Below, piece after piece: positions 10,091 through 18,175 of a stretch of 64,000 nucleotides of DNA. Position numbers and translations under genes: made by a program. The notes beneath the pieces were generated by a model that was not told the DNA's origin, searched no databases, and was given only the letters and a program-made list of their open reading frames with translations. The stretch is from positions 62,001 to 126,000 of the forward strand of contig JAOTXT010000001.1 of the NCBI GenBank assembly GCA_029862205.1, read 5' to 3'. Each line of letters opens with the position of its first letter. Position 1 is the stretch's first letter. The DNA comes from Paracoccaceae bacterium (GTDB lineage Bacteria; Pseudomonadota; Alphaproteobacteria; Rhodobacterales; Rhodobacteraceae).

Positions 10091-11512
10091 CTACCTCCCG
10101 TATTTCTCCCAATAGGCCCCGAACAGCGCCTCTTCGCTCGGCCTATCCTCGGGGATCGTCGTCACCAGGTGGGTGATGTTGATGAAGTGCTTGTAGTTCA
10201 GGTTCTCGGTGATCGAGTTGCCGGCCCAGGTGCCACAGCCCATGCTCAGCGTGAACGGCAACCCGTTGTCGAAGCTACCGCCATTGCCGAAGGTGTGGGC
10301 CTGGTTCACCAGCACACGGACCACGTCGAGGGTCTCGGCCAGCTCCCGGGCACGCTCGGGCCGGTTAGTGTGGATGCCGCAGGAATGGCCCATGCCCTCA
10401 TGCGCCAGGATGTCATGGACCAGTTGGCGCGCGTGCTCGAAGTCGCGGGCGCGGTAGACGGTCAGCACGAGCGACAGTTTTTCGCCCGACAGCGGATAGG
10501 CGTCGCCGATGCCCGTCTCCTCGACCATGACGAATTTCGCACTAGCTGCCTCGCCGCCCAGCCCGAAGGCCTCGGCCAGCACCGGCATATCGCGCGCGAT
10601 GATGTGGCGGTTCAGCTTGCCGCCCTGCCATAGGGTTTCGAGAACCCTTTCGCGCTCCTCGGCCGTCGCCAGATACCCCCCTGCCCGGCCAAGCGCCGCG
10701 ATGGCATCGTCGTAGATCGCGTCGAGCAGGATCACCGAATTCTCCGACGAGCACGAGGTCGCGTTGTCGAAGATCTTGGAAGCGGCGATCTTGCCCGCAG
10801 CATCATCCAGATCCGCGGTCTCATCGACGATCACCGGCACGTTGCCGGCGCCGACACCGATGGCGGGCGTGCCTGACGAATAGGCGCGGCGCACGTTGTT
10901 CTGGGAGCCCGTCACGACCACCAGATCCGCCTGGTTCATCAAGCCCTGGGTCGCGTCCTTGGTAACCGGCGCTATCAGCACCTGCACAAGATCCGGCTCG
11001 AACCCCGCCTTGGCAAGCTCGGCCCGGGCCAATTCGACGAACCGCGCCGTGGTGACATATCCCGCGGGCGAGGGCGCGACGATCACCGCATTGCCGCCCT
11101 TCATGGCCAGCATCGCCTTGTTGGCGGGCGTCGCCGCCGGGTTGGTCGAAGGGCAGATCGCCGCCACCACGCCCGCCGGCTTGGCATATTTCACCAGGCC
11201 CTTGGCCGGGTCCTCATCGATGATCCCGACGGTCTTGGCCCGCAGCAGGTCGCGCAGCGCCCCAAACGTCTTTCGGGTGTTCTTGGTGATCTTGTCCGGC
11301 ACGTTGCCGAGGCCGGTATCCTCGACCGCCAGCTCGGCCAGCTCCCGCGCATGTTCGGGCTTGTAGATCGCCCACGCGATCGCCGTGACCGCTTCGTCGA
11401 TACGCGCTTGGCTGGCGCCTTTCAGGGTCGCCATCGCGGCACGGGCCCGGGCGATCTGCTCAGCGATCGGCGCCTGCACCGAGGCCATGTCGTCCACCGC
11501 CTGAATGGTCAT
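10091..11512 (-). CDS. Acylating aldehyde dehydrogenase (SauS / acetaldehyde DH-like)
   Basis: GVVAAICPSTNPAATPANKAMLAMKGGNAVIVAPSP and DNATSCSSENSVI active-site region of the CoA-acylating aldehyde dehydrogenase group. Confidence 0.85.
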   Translation of the reverse strand: MTIQAVDDMASVQAPIAEQIARARAAMATLKGASQARIDEAVTAIAWAIYKPEHARELAELAVEDTGLGNVPDKITKNTRKTFGALRDLLRAKTVGIIDEDPAKGLVKYAKPAGVVAAICPSTNPAATPANKAMLAMKGGNAVIVAPSPAGYVTTARFVELARAELAKAGFEPDLVQVLIAPVTKDATQGLMNQADLVVVTGSQNNVRRAYSSGTPAIGVGAGNVPVIVDETADLDDAAGKIAASKIFDNATSCSSENSVILLDAIYDDAIAALGRAGGYLATAEERERVLETLWQGGKLNRHIIARDMPVLAEAFGLGGEAASAKFVMVEETGIGDAYPLSGEKLSLVLTVYRARDFEHARQLVHDILAHEGMGHSCGIHTNRPERARELAETLDVVRVLVNQAHTFGNGGSFDNGLPFTLSMGCGTWAGNSITENLNYKHFINITHLVTTIPEDRPSEEALFGAYWEKYGR

Positions 11513-12837
11513 CAGCTACCCCCTTTGCGCGCCGCCGCGGCCAGGTTCCGGACCTTGCGTGACGCGGCGATCTTGCCGTCGGTCACGTAAGCCTCGTGGT
11601 TTTCCTCGATTTTGTCGAGGTCGTAGAGATAGTTGACCATGATTCCATGGGACTGCGCGATGCCTTTCTCGGATGTATCGCCCATCCAGTGAATGTCGAG
11701 CAATTGAGCGCCGTTGCCGAGATGGAACCGGGCCACCGCGTCGGGCGGACGGCCATCATTCCGTTTCGAGTCCAAAAAATAATGCGCCGCCAGAGGCAGG
11801 ACCTGACCCTTGACCGCGTCCTCGCGCTTGGCATCGTTGTCCCAATCGTTCCGGTTCAGCGCCGTCAATGCCAGGGCCGCCGGCAGGTCCGGGTCGCGCC
11901 CGGCCTCGGCCGCGAGCCAGCCAGAAAAACCCGGGACCGGCGAAAGCGTCACGAAGGTCTCGAGCTTTGGCAGATCATGGGCCAGGTCTTCGGCCACCTG
12001 CTTGATCAGGAAGGCGCCGAACGAGACGCCCTTTAACCCGACCTGACAATTCGAGATCGAGTAGAAGACCGCGGTCTTGGCCGAATCGGCCGCTACGCGC
12101 TCCCGCTCGGACGCCAGCACCGCCTGAATCGAGCCGGGAACCTCGCGCGTCAACGCCACCTCGACGAAGACCAAGGGTTCGTTCGGCATTGAGGGATGGA
12201 AGAAGGCGAAGCAGCGCCGGTCCTCCGGACCGACCCGGCGGCGGAGTTCCTCCCAGGAATCGATCTCGTGCACCGCCTCGTAAGCGATGATCTTCTCCAG
12301 GATCGCCGCTGGCGTGTTCCAGTCGATTGGCTGCATGACCAGGAAGCCACGATTGAACCACGAGCCCAGAAGGTGCCGGAAGTCGGCGTCAATGCGGGCC
12401 AAGCCGGGCTCGTCACGTAGGAGGCCCAGAAGGTCGGCGCGCATCGAGACCAAGCGATGCGTCCCGCCCGGCGCCAGGTTCAAGCGCCGGAACAGTTCCT
12501 GACGCCGCGTTTCGGTTGCGGCGGCAAGCGCCGCCAGGGCCTCGGTCGAGCGATCCTCCGCATAGCGCAAGGCGGCGGCGGTCACCTCGTCCGGATCCGG
12601 GTCGTACTCGGCGGCCAGCGTCTGGAAGAAAGTCGCGCGCGCCTCTGCATCGAGCCCGTCATAGCCCTCGAGGATCCGCGCAGCCAAAGCCATGCCGGTC
12701 GCCTCACCCTTGGCCGAGAGAAGATCGGCGCAGTGCCCGGCCAGCATCTCCGGGCTCACCTGGTCGCCGCCGCGCCAATCGATCAGCCGGCTGCCACGCT
12801 CGAGCACCGAGCTCAAAAAATCGTTGAGCGTTGCCAT
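11512..12837 (-). CDS. Malonyl-CoA decarboxylase
   Basis: MCD-like segments HPSMPNEPLVFVEVALT, FYSISNCQVGLKGVSFGAFLIKQV, FHLGNGAQLLDIHWMGDTSEKGIAQSHGIMVNYLYDL. Confidence 0.92.
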   Translation of the reverse strand: MATLNDFLSSVLERGSRLIDWRGGDQVSPEMLAGHCADLLSAKGEATGMALAARILEGYDGLDAEARATFFQTLAAEYDPDPDEVTAAALRYAEDRSTEALAALAAATETRRQELFRRLNLAPGGTHRLVSMRADLLGLLRDEPGLARIDADFRHLLGSWFNRGFLVMQPIDWNTPAAILEKIIAYEAVHEIDSWEELRRRVGPEDRRCFAFFHPSMPNEPLVFVEVALTREVPGSIQAVLASERERVAADSAKTAVFYSISNCQVGLKGVSFGAFLIKQVAEDLAHDLPKLETFVTLSPVPGFSGWLAAEAGRDPDLPAALALTALNRNDWDNDAKREDAVKGQVLPLAAHYFLDSKRNDGRPPDAVARFHLGNGAQLLDIHWMGDTSEKGIAQSHGIMVNYLYDLDKIEENHEAYVTDGKIAASRKVRNLAAAARKGGS

Positions 12838-12842
12838 CCTGC

Positions 12843-13916
12843 CTAGCCCTCCCGCGCAATCGCGTCGGCAATCGCCTGGCCCAGCTCCGAGGTTTTCGCG
12901 CTGCCCCCCAAATCGGTGGTCTTGGGCGCGCTGTTCGAGGCCAGCACCGTTTCGATCCCGCGCAGAACCGCCGCGGCGGCTTCCGTTTCACCCAAATGCT
13001 CCAGCATCATGGAGGCTGACCAGATCTGGCCGATTGGGTTGGCAATACCCATGCCCGCGATGTCGGGCGCCGAGCCGTGGACCGGTTCGAACATCGAGGG
13101 GTGCTCGCGCTCCGGGTTGATATTCGCCGAGGGCGCCACCGCGATGGTCCCGGTCACGCCAGGACCGAGATCCGAGAGGATATCGCCGAACAGATTGGTC
13201 GCCACGATCACTTGGAAACGCTCTGGCTGCATGACGAGGCGGGCGGAAAGAATGTCGATATGATGTAGCTCGTGCTCGATCTCCGGGTAGTCCGCGGCGA
13301 CGGTCCGGAATCGCTCATCCCAATAGGGCATCGAAATGAAGATGCCGTTCGACTTGGTGGCACCGTCGACTCGGGCCATCCCCTTGGCCTTGGCGAGTTC
13401 GAACGCATAGCGGCAAATCCGGTCGCAGCCCTTGCGGGTGAAGACCGCCTGCTGCGTCACGAACTCACGCTCGGTGCCCGCGAACATGGTGCCGCCGACC
13501 TGGCTGTATTCGCCCTCGGTGTTCTCGCGCACAACCCAGAAGTCGATGTCGCCCGGCGCCTTGTCGCGCACCGGCGGGGTGATGCCTGGCAAAAGACGCA
13601 CGGGGCGAAGGTTCACATACTGGTCGAACTCGCGCCTGATCGGCACAAGCAAACCCCAGAGCGAGATGTGGTCCGGCACGCCGGGGAAGCCGACCGCGCC
13701 CAGGAAAACCGCGTCATGGTCGCGCAGCCGGGCGATCCCATCATCCGGCATCATGGCGCCGGTCGCCTTGTAGCGCTCGCAGGACCAATCGAAATGCCGG
13801 AACTCGACCGCGCCGCCGGTCAGCGCCATCGCGGCCTCGACGGCGCGCAGCCCCTCGGGCATCACTTCGTTGCCGATCCCGTCGCCCGGGATCACCGCAA
13901 TCTTATGTTTGGCCAT
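12843..13916 (-). CDS. Tartrate / isopropylmalate dehydrogenase family protein
   Basis: MAKHKIAVIPGDGIGNEVMPEG..., NTEGEYSQVGG, EPVHGSAPDIAGMGIANPIGQIWS. Confidence 0.9.
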   Translation of the reverse strand: MAKHKIAVIPGDGIGNEVMPEGLRAVEAAMALTGGAVEFRHFDWSCERYKATGAMMPDDGIARLRDHDAVFLGAVGFPGVPDHISLWGLLVPIRREFDQYVNLRPVRLLPGITPPVRDKAPGDIDFWVVRENTEGEYSQVGGTMFAGTEREFVTQQAVFTRKGCDRICRYAFELAKAKGMARVDGATKSNGIFISMPYWDERFRTVAADYPEIEHELHHIDILSARLVMQPERFQVIVATNLFGDILSDLGPGVTGTIAVAPSANINPEREHPSMFEPVHGSAPDIAGMGIANPIGQIWSASMMLEHLGETEAAAAVLRGIETVLASNSAPKTTDLGGSAKTSELGQAIADAIAREG

Positions 13917-14152
13917 GCACTCGCCTCCCTCCGCGCCGTGCAAAATAACCCAATCGACGGGACTTTCGAAAGGGTATCGCCGGTATGGATCGAAATTCCC
14001 TGGGCGCGGGCCGGGAACGTGATTCTCGATGATTCGTCGCCGTGCATCGCGCGAAGGTCAAAAATCGCGCCGCGAGTGCCCGAATACTGTCCCCAATTTA
14101 TCGCATTTCAGGTCTTGGAAATTTCCCGGTTATCCCCGGAATCCACACTCGA

Positions 14153-14679
14153 TTATCCACAAGAAAGTTGCTTCTTTTCAAACATTTATCTTGCGGCAAG
14201 CACGGATTCGTCACACGGTTCCCCTGCGAAACGAAAAGTCCCCGGACTTGGAGCGACGCCAGCCAGGACGCCACGGGAACCCCCTTGTGTTGAATGGCTG
14301 CGGGCCAGCCCGCCCCCGGGCGGATTGGTCAGCGGATCAAGGATCCTCGGACCCTTGGTTCGTAGGGCGCAGGCCCTCGGGCCTGCGACCGCCGGTCGGA
14401 CGATCTTCGGATTGGAAGGCCGTGATCCTCGGGCTCTCGGGCCTTGGGATCGGTGATCGGGCGGTTTCGGACCCTCTGGTCGCTGGGTGGAAGACCTCCG
14501 GGTCGGCTGCCTGACGGCTGAAGACCAAAACGCCGGATTGCCAGGCTGGATCGTCTTCGGGCGAGACGGCCACCGATCGGATACCTTCGGGTGACCGGTC
14601 TGGGAGGCGTCAGGGTGTGTTCTTCGGAGCACGTGCAAAGACTCCGCGTCTAGGCACCTGATGCCTCCCTTTTATTTTG
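14153..14679 (+). ncRNA. Candidate structured ncRNA locus A: array of YYCG-tetraloop hairpins plus terminal three-stem module
   Basis: Hairpin loops at about 14241, 14315, 14346, 14376, 14406, 14436, 14466, 14497, 14556, 14586, 14623; outer stem 14602-14614/14657-14669 followed by TTTTATTTT. Boundaries and strand inferred. Confidence 0.6.
14602..14679 (+). terminator. Branched hairpin with T-tract, copy 1 of the shared 3' module
   Basis: GGGAGGCGTCAGG(14602-14614)/CCTGATGCCTCCC(14657-14669) enclosing GTGTTC-TTCG-GAGCAC and AGAC-TCCGC-GTCT, then ttttatttt. Confidence 0.65.
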
Positions 14680-14720
14680 CACGCGCATCGCTGGAACATG
14701 AGGTCGGGTGATACCCCGCC

Positions 14721-15782
14721 CTACACCGATTGCGCCGCCTCGCACATCACCTGGAGCTTGGTCATCGCAAGGTCGCGGCCCAACATGGCGAGGCCGCAAT
14801 CGGGCGCCGCCATCAGCCGGTCGCCGTCAATGTGCTCTAACGCCGCCTCGAGACGCGCGCTGACTTCCTCGACCGTTTCCACCCGGCTCTGCGCGATCGC
14901 GATCGATCCGAAGATGACGGTCGAGTTTTGGAACCGCTCGAGCAGCAAGAGGTCGTTGTAGCGGTGGGCGTCCTCGATCGAGATCTGATTGACGCTCGAG
15001 CGATCCACTGCTTCGGCCAGGCGGAAGTAACAGGACGGATCCGCCTTGTGGTATTCCTCGTCGTCCAACTGCCCAGGGTAGCCACAGCACATATGCATGA
15101 CCCGGGTCACGTCCGCCGGCACCCCATCGAAGCACCGGTCAAGGCACTCGACACCATAGTCGAGCGCCCGTTCGACATTGCGCGCGAACAGCGGCTCGTC
15201 CACCTGGATGAACTTGCATCCGGCCTCGGCCAACGCCCGGATCTCGAAATTCAAGGCGTCGGCCAGATCAAAGGCCAGCGCGCGGCCGTCCTTGTAGTGG
15301 ACGTCGGCGCAGGTATCCATGATCGTCGTCGGGCCGGGAACCGTGATCTTCACCGGCCGATCGGTGAAGCCCTGGGCAACCTCGTAGTCGCGATCCAGGA
15401 AATGATCGCCCTTGGGTTCGATCTTTCCCCGGATCGTCGGCAGCTCGGTCGTATAGGCGCCGTCGCGCACCGTCCGTTTGGTCAGATTCGCGAAGTCGAA
15501 CCCAGTCAGGTGGCGGCAATGGTAATGAATGTAGTTCTCGCGACGCTGCTCGCCGTCGGTCGGGATGTCCACTCCGCAGGAAACCTGGTCAGTGACGGCG
15601 GCCTCGGTCGCCCGGCGATAGAGCGCCTCGGTTTCCGCGTCCTCGCTATCGCTGACCTGATTTGCCAGCCGCGTCACTGTTCCGGACGTATCGGTCAGGC
15701 CTTGCTCGACCTGGAACCAGTCGCGCATGGGCACGTAGTCAGGCTTCGGATAGGCGCCGATACAGGTGGTCAAAACGGCCAT
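14721..15782 (-). CDS. Cobalamin-independent methionine synthase-like (MetE C-terminal family) protein
   Basis: MAVLTTCIGAYPKPDYVP, VPGPTTIMDT, KFIQVDEPLF, HMCCGYPG, APDCGLAMLGRDLA; lacks a MetE N-domain; ATG 15780-15782. Confidence 0.87.
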   Translation of the reverse strand: MAVLTTCIGAYPKPDYVPMRDWFQVEQGLTDTSGTVTRLANQVSDSEDAETEALYRRATEAAVTDQVSCGVDIPTDGEQRRENYIHYHCRHLTGFDFANLTKRTVRDGAYTTELPTIRGKIEPKGDHFLDRDYEVAQGFTDRPVKITVPGPTTIMDTCADVHYKDGRALAFDLADALNFEIRALAEAGCKFIQVDEPLFARNVERALDYGVECLDRCFDGVPADVTRVMHMCCGYPGQLDDEEYHKADPSCYFRLAEAVDRSSVNQISIEDAHRYNDLLLLERFQNSTVIFGSIAIAQSRVETVEEVSARLEAALEHIDGDRLMAAPDCGLAMLGRDLAMTKLQVMCEAAQSV

Positions 15783-15952
15783 GGGCAGGTCCCCGACTTT
15801 CGCTCTGCGTCCATCGACCGGTAATCGACCAATGACCTCTCGGCAAGCGGCATTCGTCAAGCTGTGCCCTGATAGGATTTTCCCCACCGGCACCCCTGCT
15901 AGCGGCCTGACAGCAAACAGGCTTTCGAGTTTTCCACAGGTTTATCAGACAG

Positions 15953-16270
15953 TTGTCCACAAGAATCTTTGGCTTTACTTGATTTTTTGGTTGCGGAGAC
16001 CGCCCGCAATTGTCGAAAGTCGAGATGCGTCAGGAAGGATTTTCGGATTCGGAACGGCGCCGCGGCATCGGGTCTTCGGTCTCTCTGCCTTGTCCATAGC
16101 GGTTGGTCTTCGGATCGATAGTTGTGAATGAAGCGATGAGGTCATTTGTTCCGAAGCTGTGAGGGTCGAAGAGCCTTAGGGCAATTTGATCCGGGAGGCG
16201 TCAGGTTGTGCCCCCTCGGGAGCACGTGCAAAGACTCCGCGTCTAAGCACCTGATGCCTCCTTTTAATTT
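15953..16270 (+). ncRNA. Candidate structured ncRNA locus B: shorter relative of locus A
   Basis: TTGTCCACAAGAA at 15953, TTCG hairpins with loops at about 16042, 16075, 16109, then a near-identical 3' module at 16193-16270. Confidence 0.55.
16193..16270 (+). terminator. Branched hairpin with T-tract, copy 2 of the shared 3' module
   Basis: GGAGGCGTCAGGT/ACCTGATGCCTCC stem, inner GTGCCCC-CTCG-GGAGCAC, identical AGACTCCGCGTCTA block, then ttttaattt. Confidence 0.62.
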
Positions 16271-16326
16271 GTACGGATGATTTTTGACCATCCGTCAAAC
16301 TTCGCCCCCCAGAGCCCAAAATTGAT

Positions 16327-16356
16327 GAAGGCCCGGCTGTGGCAGGCCGGGCCTTC
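16327..16356. terminator. Strong GC-rich hairpin
   Basis: GAAGGCCCGGC-TGTGGCAG-GCCGGGCCTTC, 11-bp perfect stem; no clear T-tract. Confidence 0.5.
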
Positions 16357-16526
16357 AGGCGTCAGGATTGCAGTCCGCGTCTATGCACCTGTGCCGCGAG
16401 TCGTAGTTTGGGCGCCAATGGGTGTCAACAGCATTTTGTGTCTAAACGAAACCAAACCGCGAAACTTTGCGTTAACCCCTATTTATTGCACCATTCGGAC
16501 AGTTCTGCCCGCAATCAACGACCGGC

Positions 16527-17702
16527 TCAATCGCCGCCGCCACGAATCTGCGCAGGATCCGAGAGAATCGCTTTGACCCGCATCTCAGCATCGCCGAGCG
16601 ATGGTCCCAGATGATCGATGCGTCCCGGGGTTTCTGATAGCCGGGGGAAGACGTTCGGCACAGCGACGGACCCGAGCGCCGGGTCGGACACACGCGCAAT
16701 CGTCTCGCGCGCTTCGAAATGCGGATCGGCGAAGATATCGGCGATCGTGTTTATCGGCCCGCAGGGCACGTCACCTTCGGTGCAGAGCCGCACGACATCC
16801 GCCATCGGATGGGTCTTCGTGAAGGCCTCGACCGCCCCGTCAATCAGTGGCCGGTCGGCCAGCCGGTCCTCAGTCTTGGGGTGACTTGCGGCCAGGTCGG
16901 GGCGGTCGAGAACGCGGATCGCCATGCGCTCCCACATCTTGTCCGACGTGCAGGCGATGGCGACCCAATTGCCATCCGAACAGGGGAAGTGGCCGTGCGG
17001 GCAAACTTGCCGGGTCGCAGTGCCCTCGCGGCCGCGCACAATTCCGAATTTTTCATACACCGGAGCCGTTTCATCGAGGACTCTGAAAATCGACTCAAAG
17101 AGCGCAACGTCGATCACCTGCCCCTTGCCCGTGCGTTCGGCGACACGCAGCGCCATGAGAACCCCGATCACGCCGTAGTAGCCGGAGATGTAGTCCGCGA
17201 GCGAGGTCGAGCCCGGCGTGACCGGCGGCCCGTCCGGCATCCCTGCCAGATGGGACAGTCCACCGAATGCGTGCGCGATTCTGGCGAAACCAGGCCGATT
17301 GCGATACGGCCCAGTCTGGCCGTAGCCGCTGATGCGCAAGATCACCAGTGCCGGGTTGAGCTCCAACAACACGTCCGGCCCCAGCCCCCATTTCTCGAGC
17401 GTTCCGGGCCGGAAGTTCTCGGCCAGCACATCCGAACGGCGCACCAGCTCCTTAAGTGTCGCGGCTCCCTTGGGCGATTTCAGGTCCAGGGTCAGCGAAT
17501 GCTTGTTGCGCGCCTCCGACAGCCAAGCCAGCGTCCGTTCAGGGTCGTCAGTCGCGGTCCCGAAGCGGCGCATGGGATCACCGCCATCCGGGTGTTCGAT
17601 CTTGATCACTTCGGCGCCGAACTCGCCCATGATCGCGGCCGAGAGAGGCGCGGCAATGAAGGTCGCCAGGTCGAGAACGCGGATTCCGTCGAGGGGGCGC
17701 AT
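16527..17702 (-). CDS. CoA transferase family III (CaiB/BaiF)
   Basis: MRPLDGIRVLDLATFIAAPLSAAIMGEFGAEVIKIEHPDGGDPMR...RNKHSLTLDLKSPKG. Confidence 0.93.
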   Translation of the reverse strand: MRPLDGIRVLDLATFIAAPLSAAIMGEFGAEVIKIEHPDGGDPMRRFGTATDDPERTLAWLSEARNKHSLTLDLKSPKGAATLKELVRRSDVLAENFRPGTLEKWGLGPDVLLELNPALVILRISGYGQTGPYRNRPGFARIAHAFGGLSHLAGMPDGPPVTPGSTSLADYISGYYGVIGVLMALRVAERTGKGQVIDVALFESIFRVLDETAPVYEKFGIVRGREGTATRQVCPHGHFPCSDGNWVAIACTSDKMWERMAIRVLDRPDLAASHPKTEDRLADRPLIDGAVEAFTKTHPMADVVRLCTEGDVPCGPINTIADIFADPHFEARETIARVSDPALGSVAVPNVFPRLSETPGRIDHLGPSLGDAEMRVKAILSDPAQIRGGGD

Positions 17703-17791
17703 GGATCAGAGAGCGCTCCGCCGCTCGCGGAGCCCCCCTCCGCTGCCCACCGCCCGGCGCGGAGAAGCGTTAGGTTGCGCAAGGATGGGGG

Positions 17792-18175
17792 TCACTCCTT
17801 AGCCTCCAACGCCTCAAAGACCTCTCGCGCGATCCTGAACGCATCGAGTGCCGCCGGCGCACCGCAATAGACGGCGGTTTGCAGCAGGCATTCGCGAATC
17901 TCCTCGAGCGTCACGCCGTTTCTCAGCGCGCCTCTCAGGTGCAGCTTCAGCTCGGCCGGACGGTTCAGCGCCACCAGCATCCCGATGTTCAGGATCGAGC
18001 GGTCCCGGCGCGCCAGCCCCTCGCGGTTCCAGATATCCCCCCAGGCATAGCGGGTGATGTATTCCTGAAGGACCATGTTGAAGTCGTCCGCCTCGGCCAG
18101 CGACTTCTCGACATAGTCGTCGCCAACGACCGCGCGCCGCGTCGCGAGGCCCTTTTCCCAAAGTTCATCCGTCAC
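17792..18175 (-). CDS. Carboxymuconolactone decarboxylase-like protein
   Basis: WNREGLARRDRSILNIGMLVALNRPAELKLHLRGALRNGVTLEEIRECLLQTAVYCGAPAA; GTG start proposed at 18173-18175. Confidence 0.88.
   Translation of the reverse strand: MTDELWEKGLATRRAVVGDDYVEKSLAEADDFNMVLQEYITRYAWGDIWNREGLARRDRSILNIGMLVALNRPAELKLHLRGALRNGVTLEEIRECLLQTAVYCGAPAALDAFRIAREVFEALEAKE

Noticed and set aside
14310-14632. CRISPR array
   Set aside because: The spacing is regular but the units are not near-identical repeats with unique spacers, and there are no cas genes in the window.
14186-14638. ORFs 14186..14638 (-) and 14029..14514 (+), which show a 10-residue periodicity
   Set aside because: The periodicity follows from the 30-nt hairpin spacing. 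Compositions (Pro/Arg/Ser-rich) are typical of shadow ORFs, there is no clear RBS, and the arms keep base pairing rather than protein similarity.
14129-15961. Chromosomal replication origin
   Set aside because: There are only a few DnaA-like boxes and no nearby dnaA, parAB, hemE or similar origin-linked genes. Kept only as an alternative for the hairpin loci.
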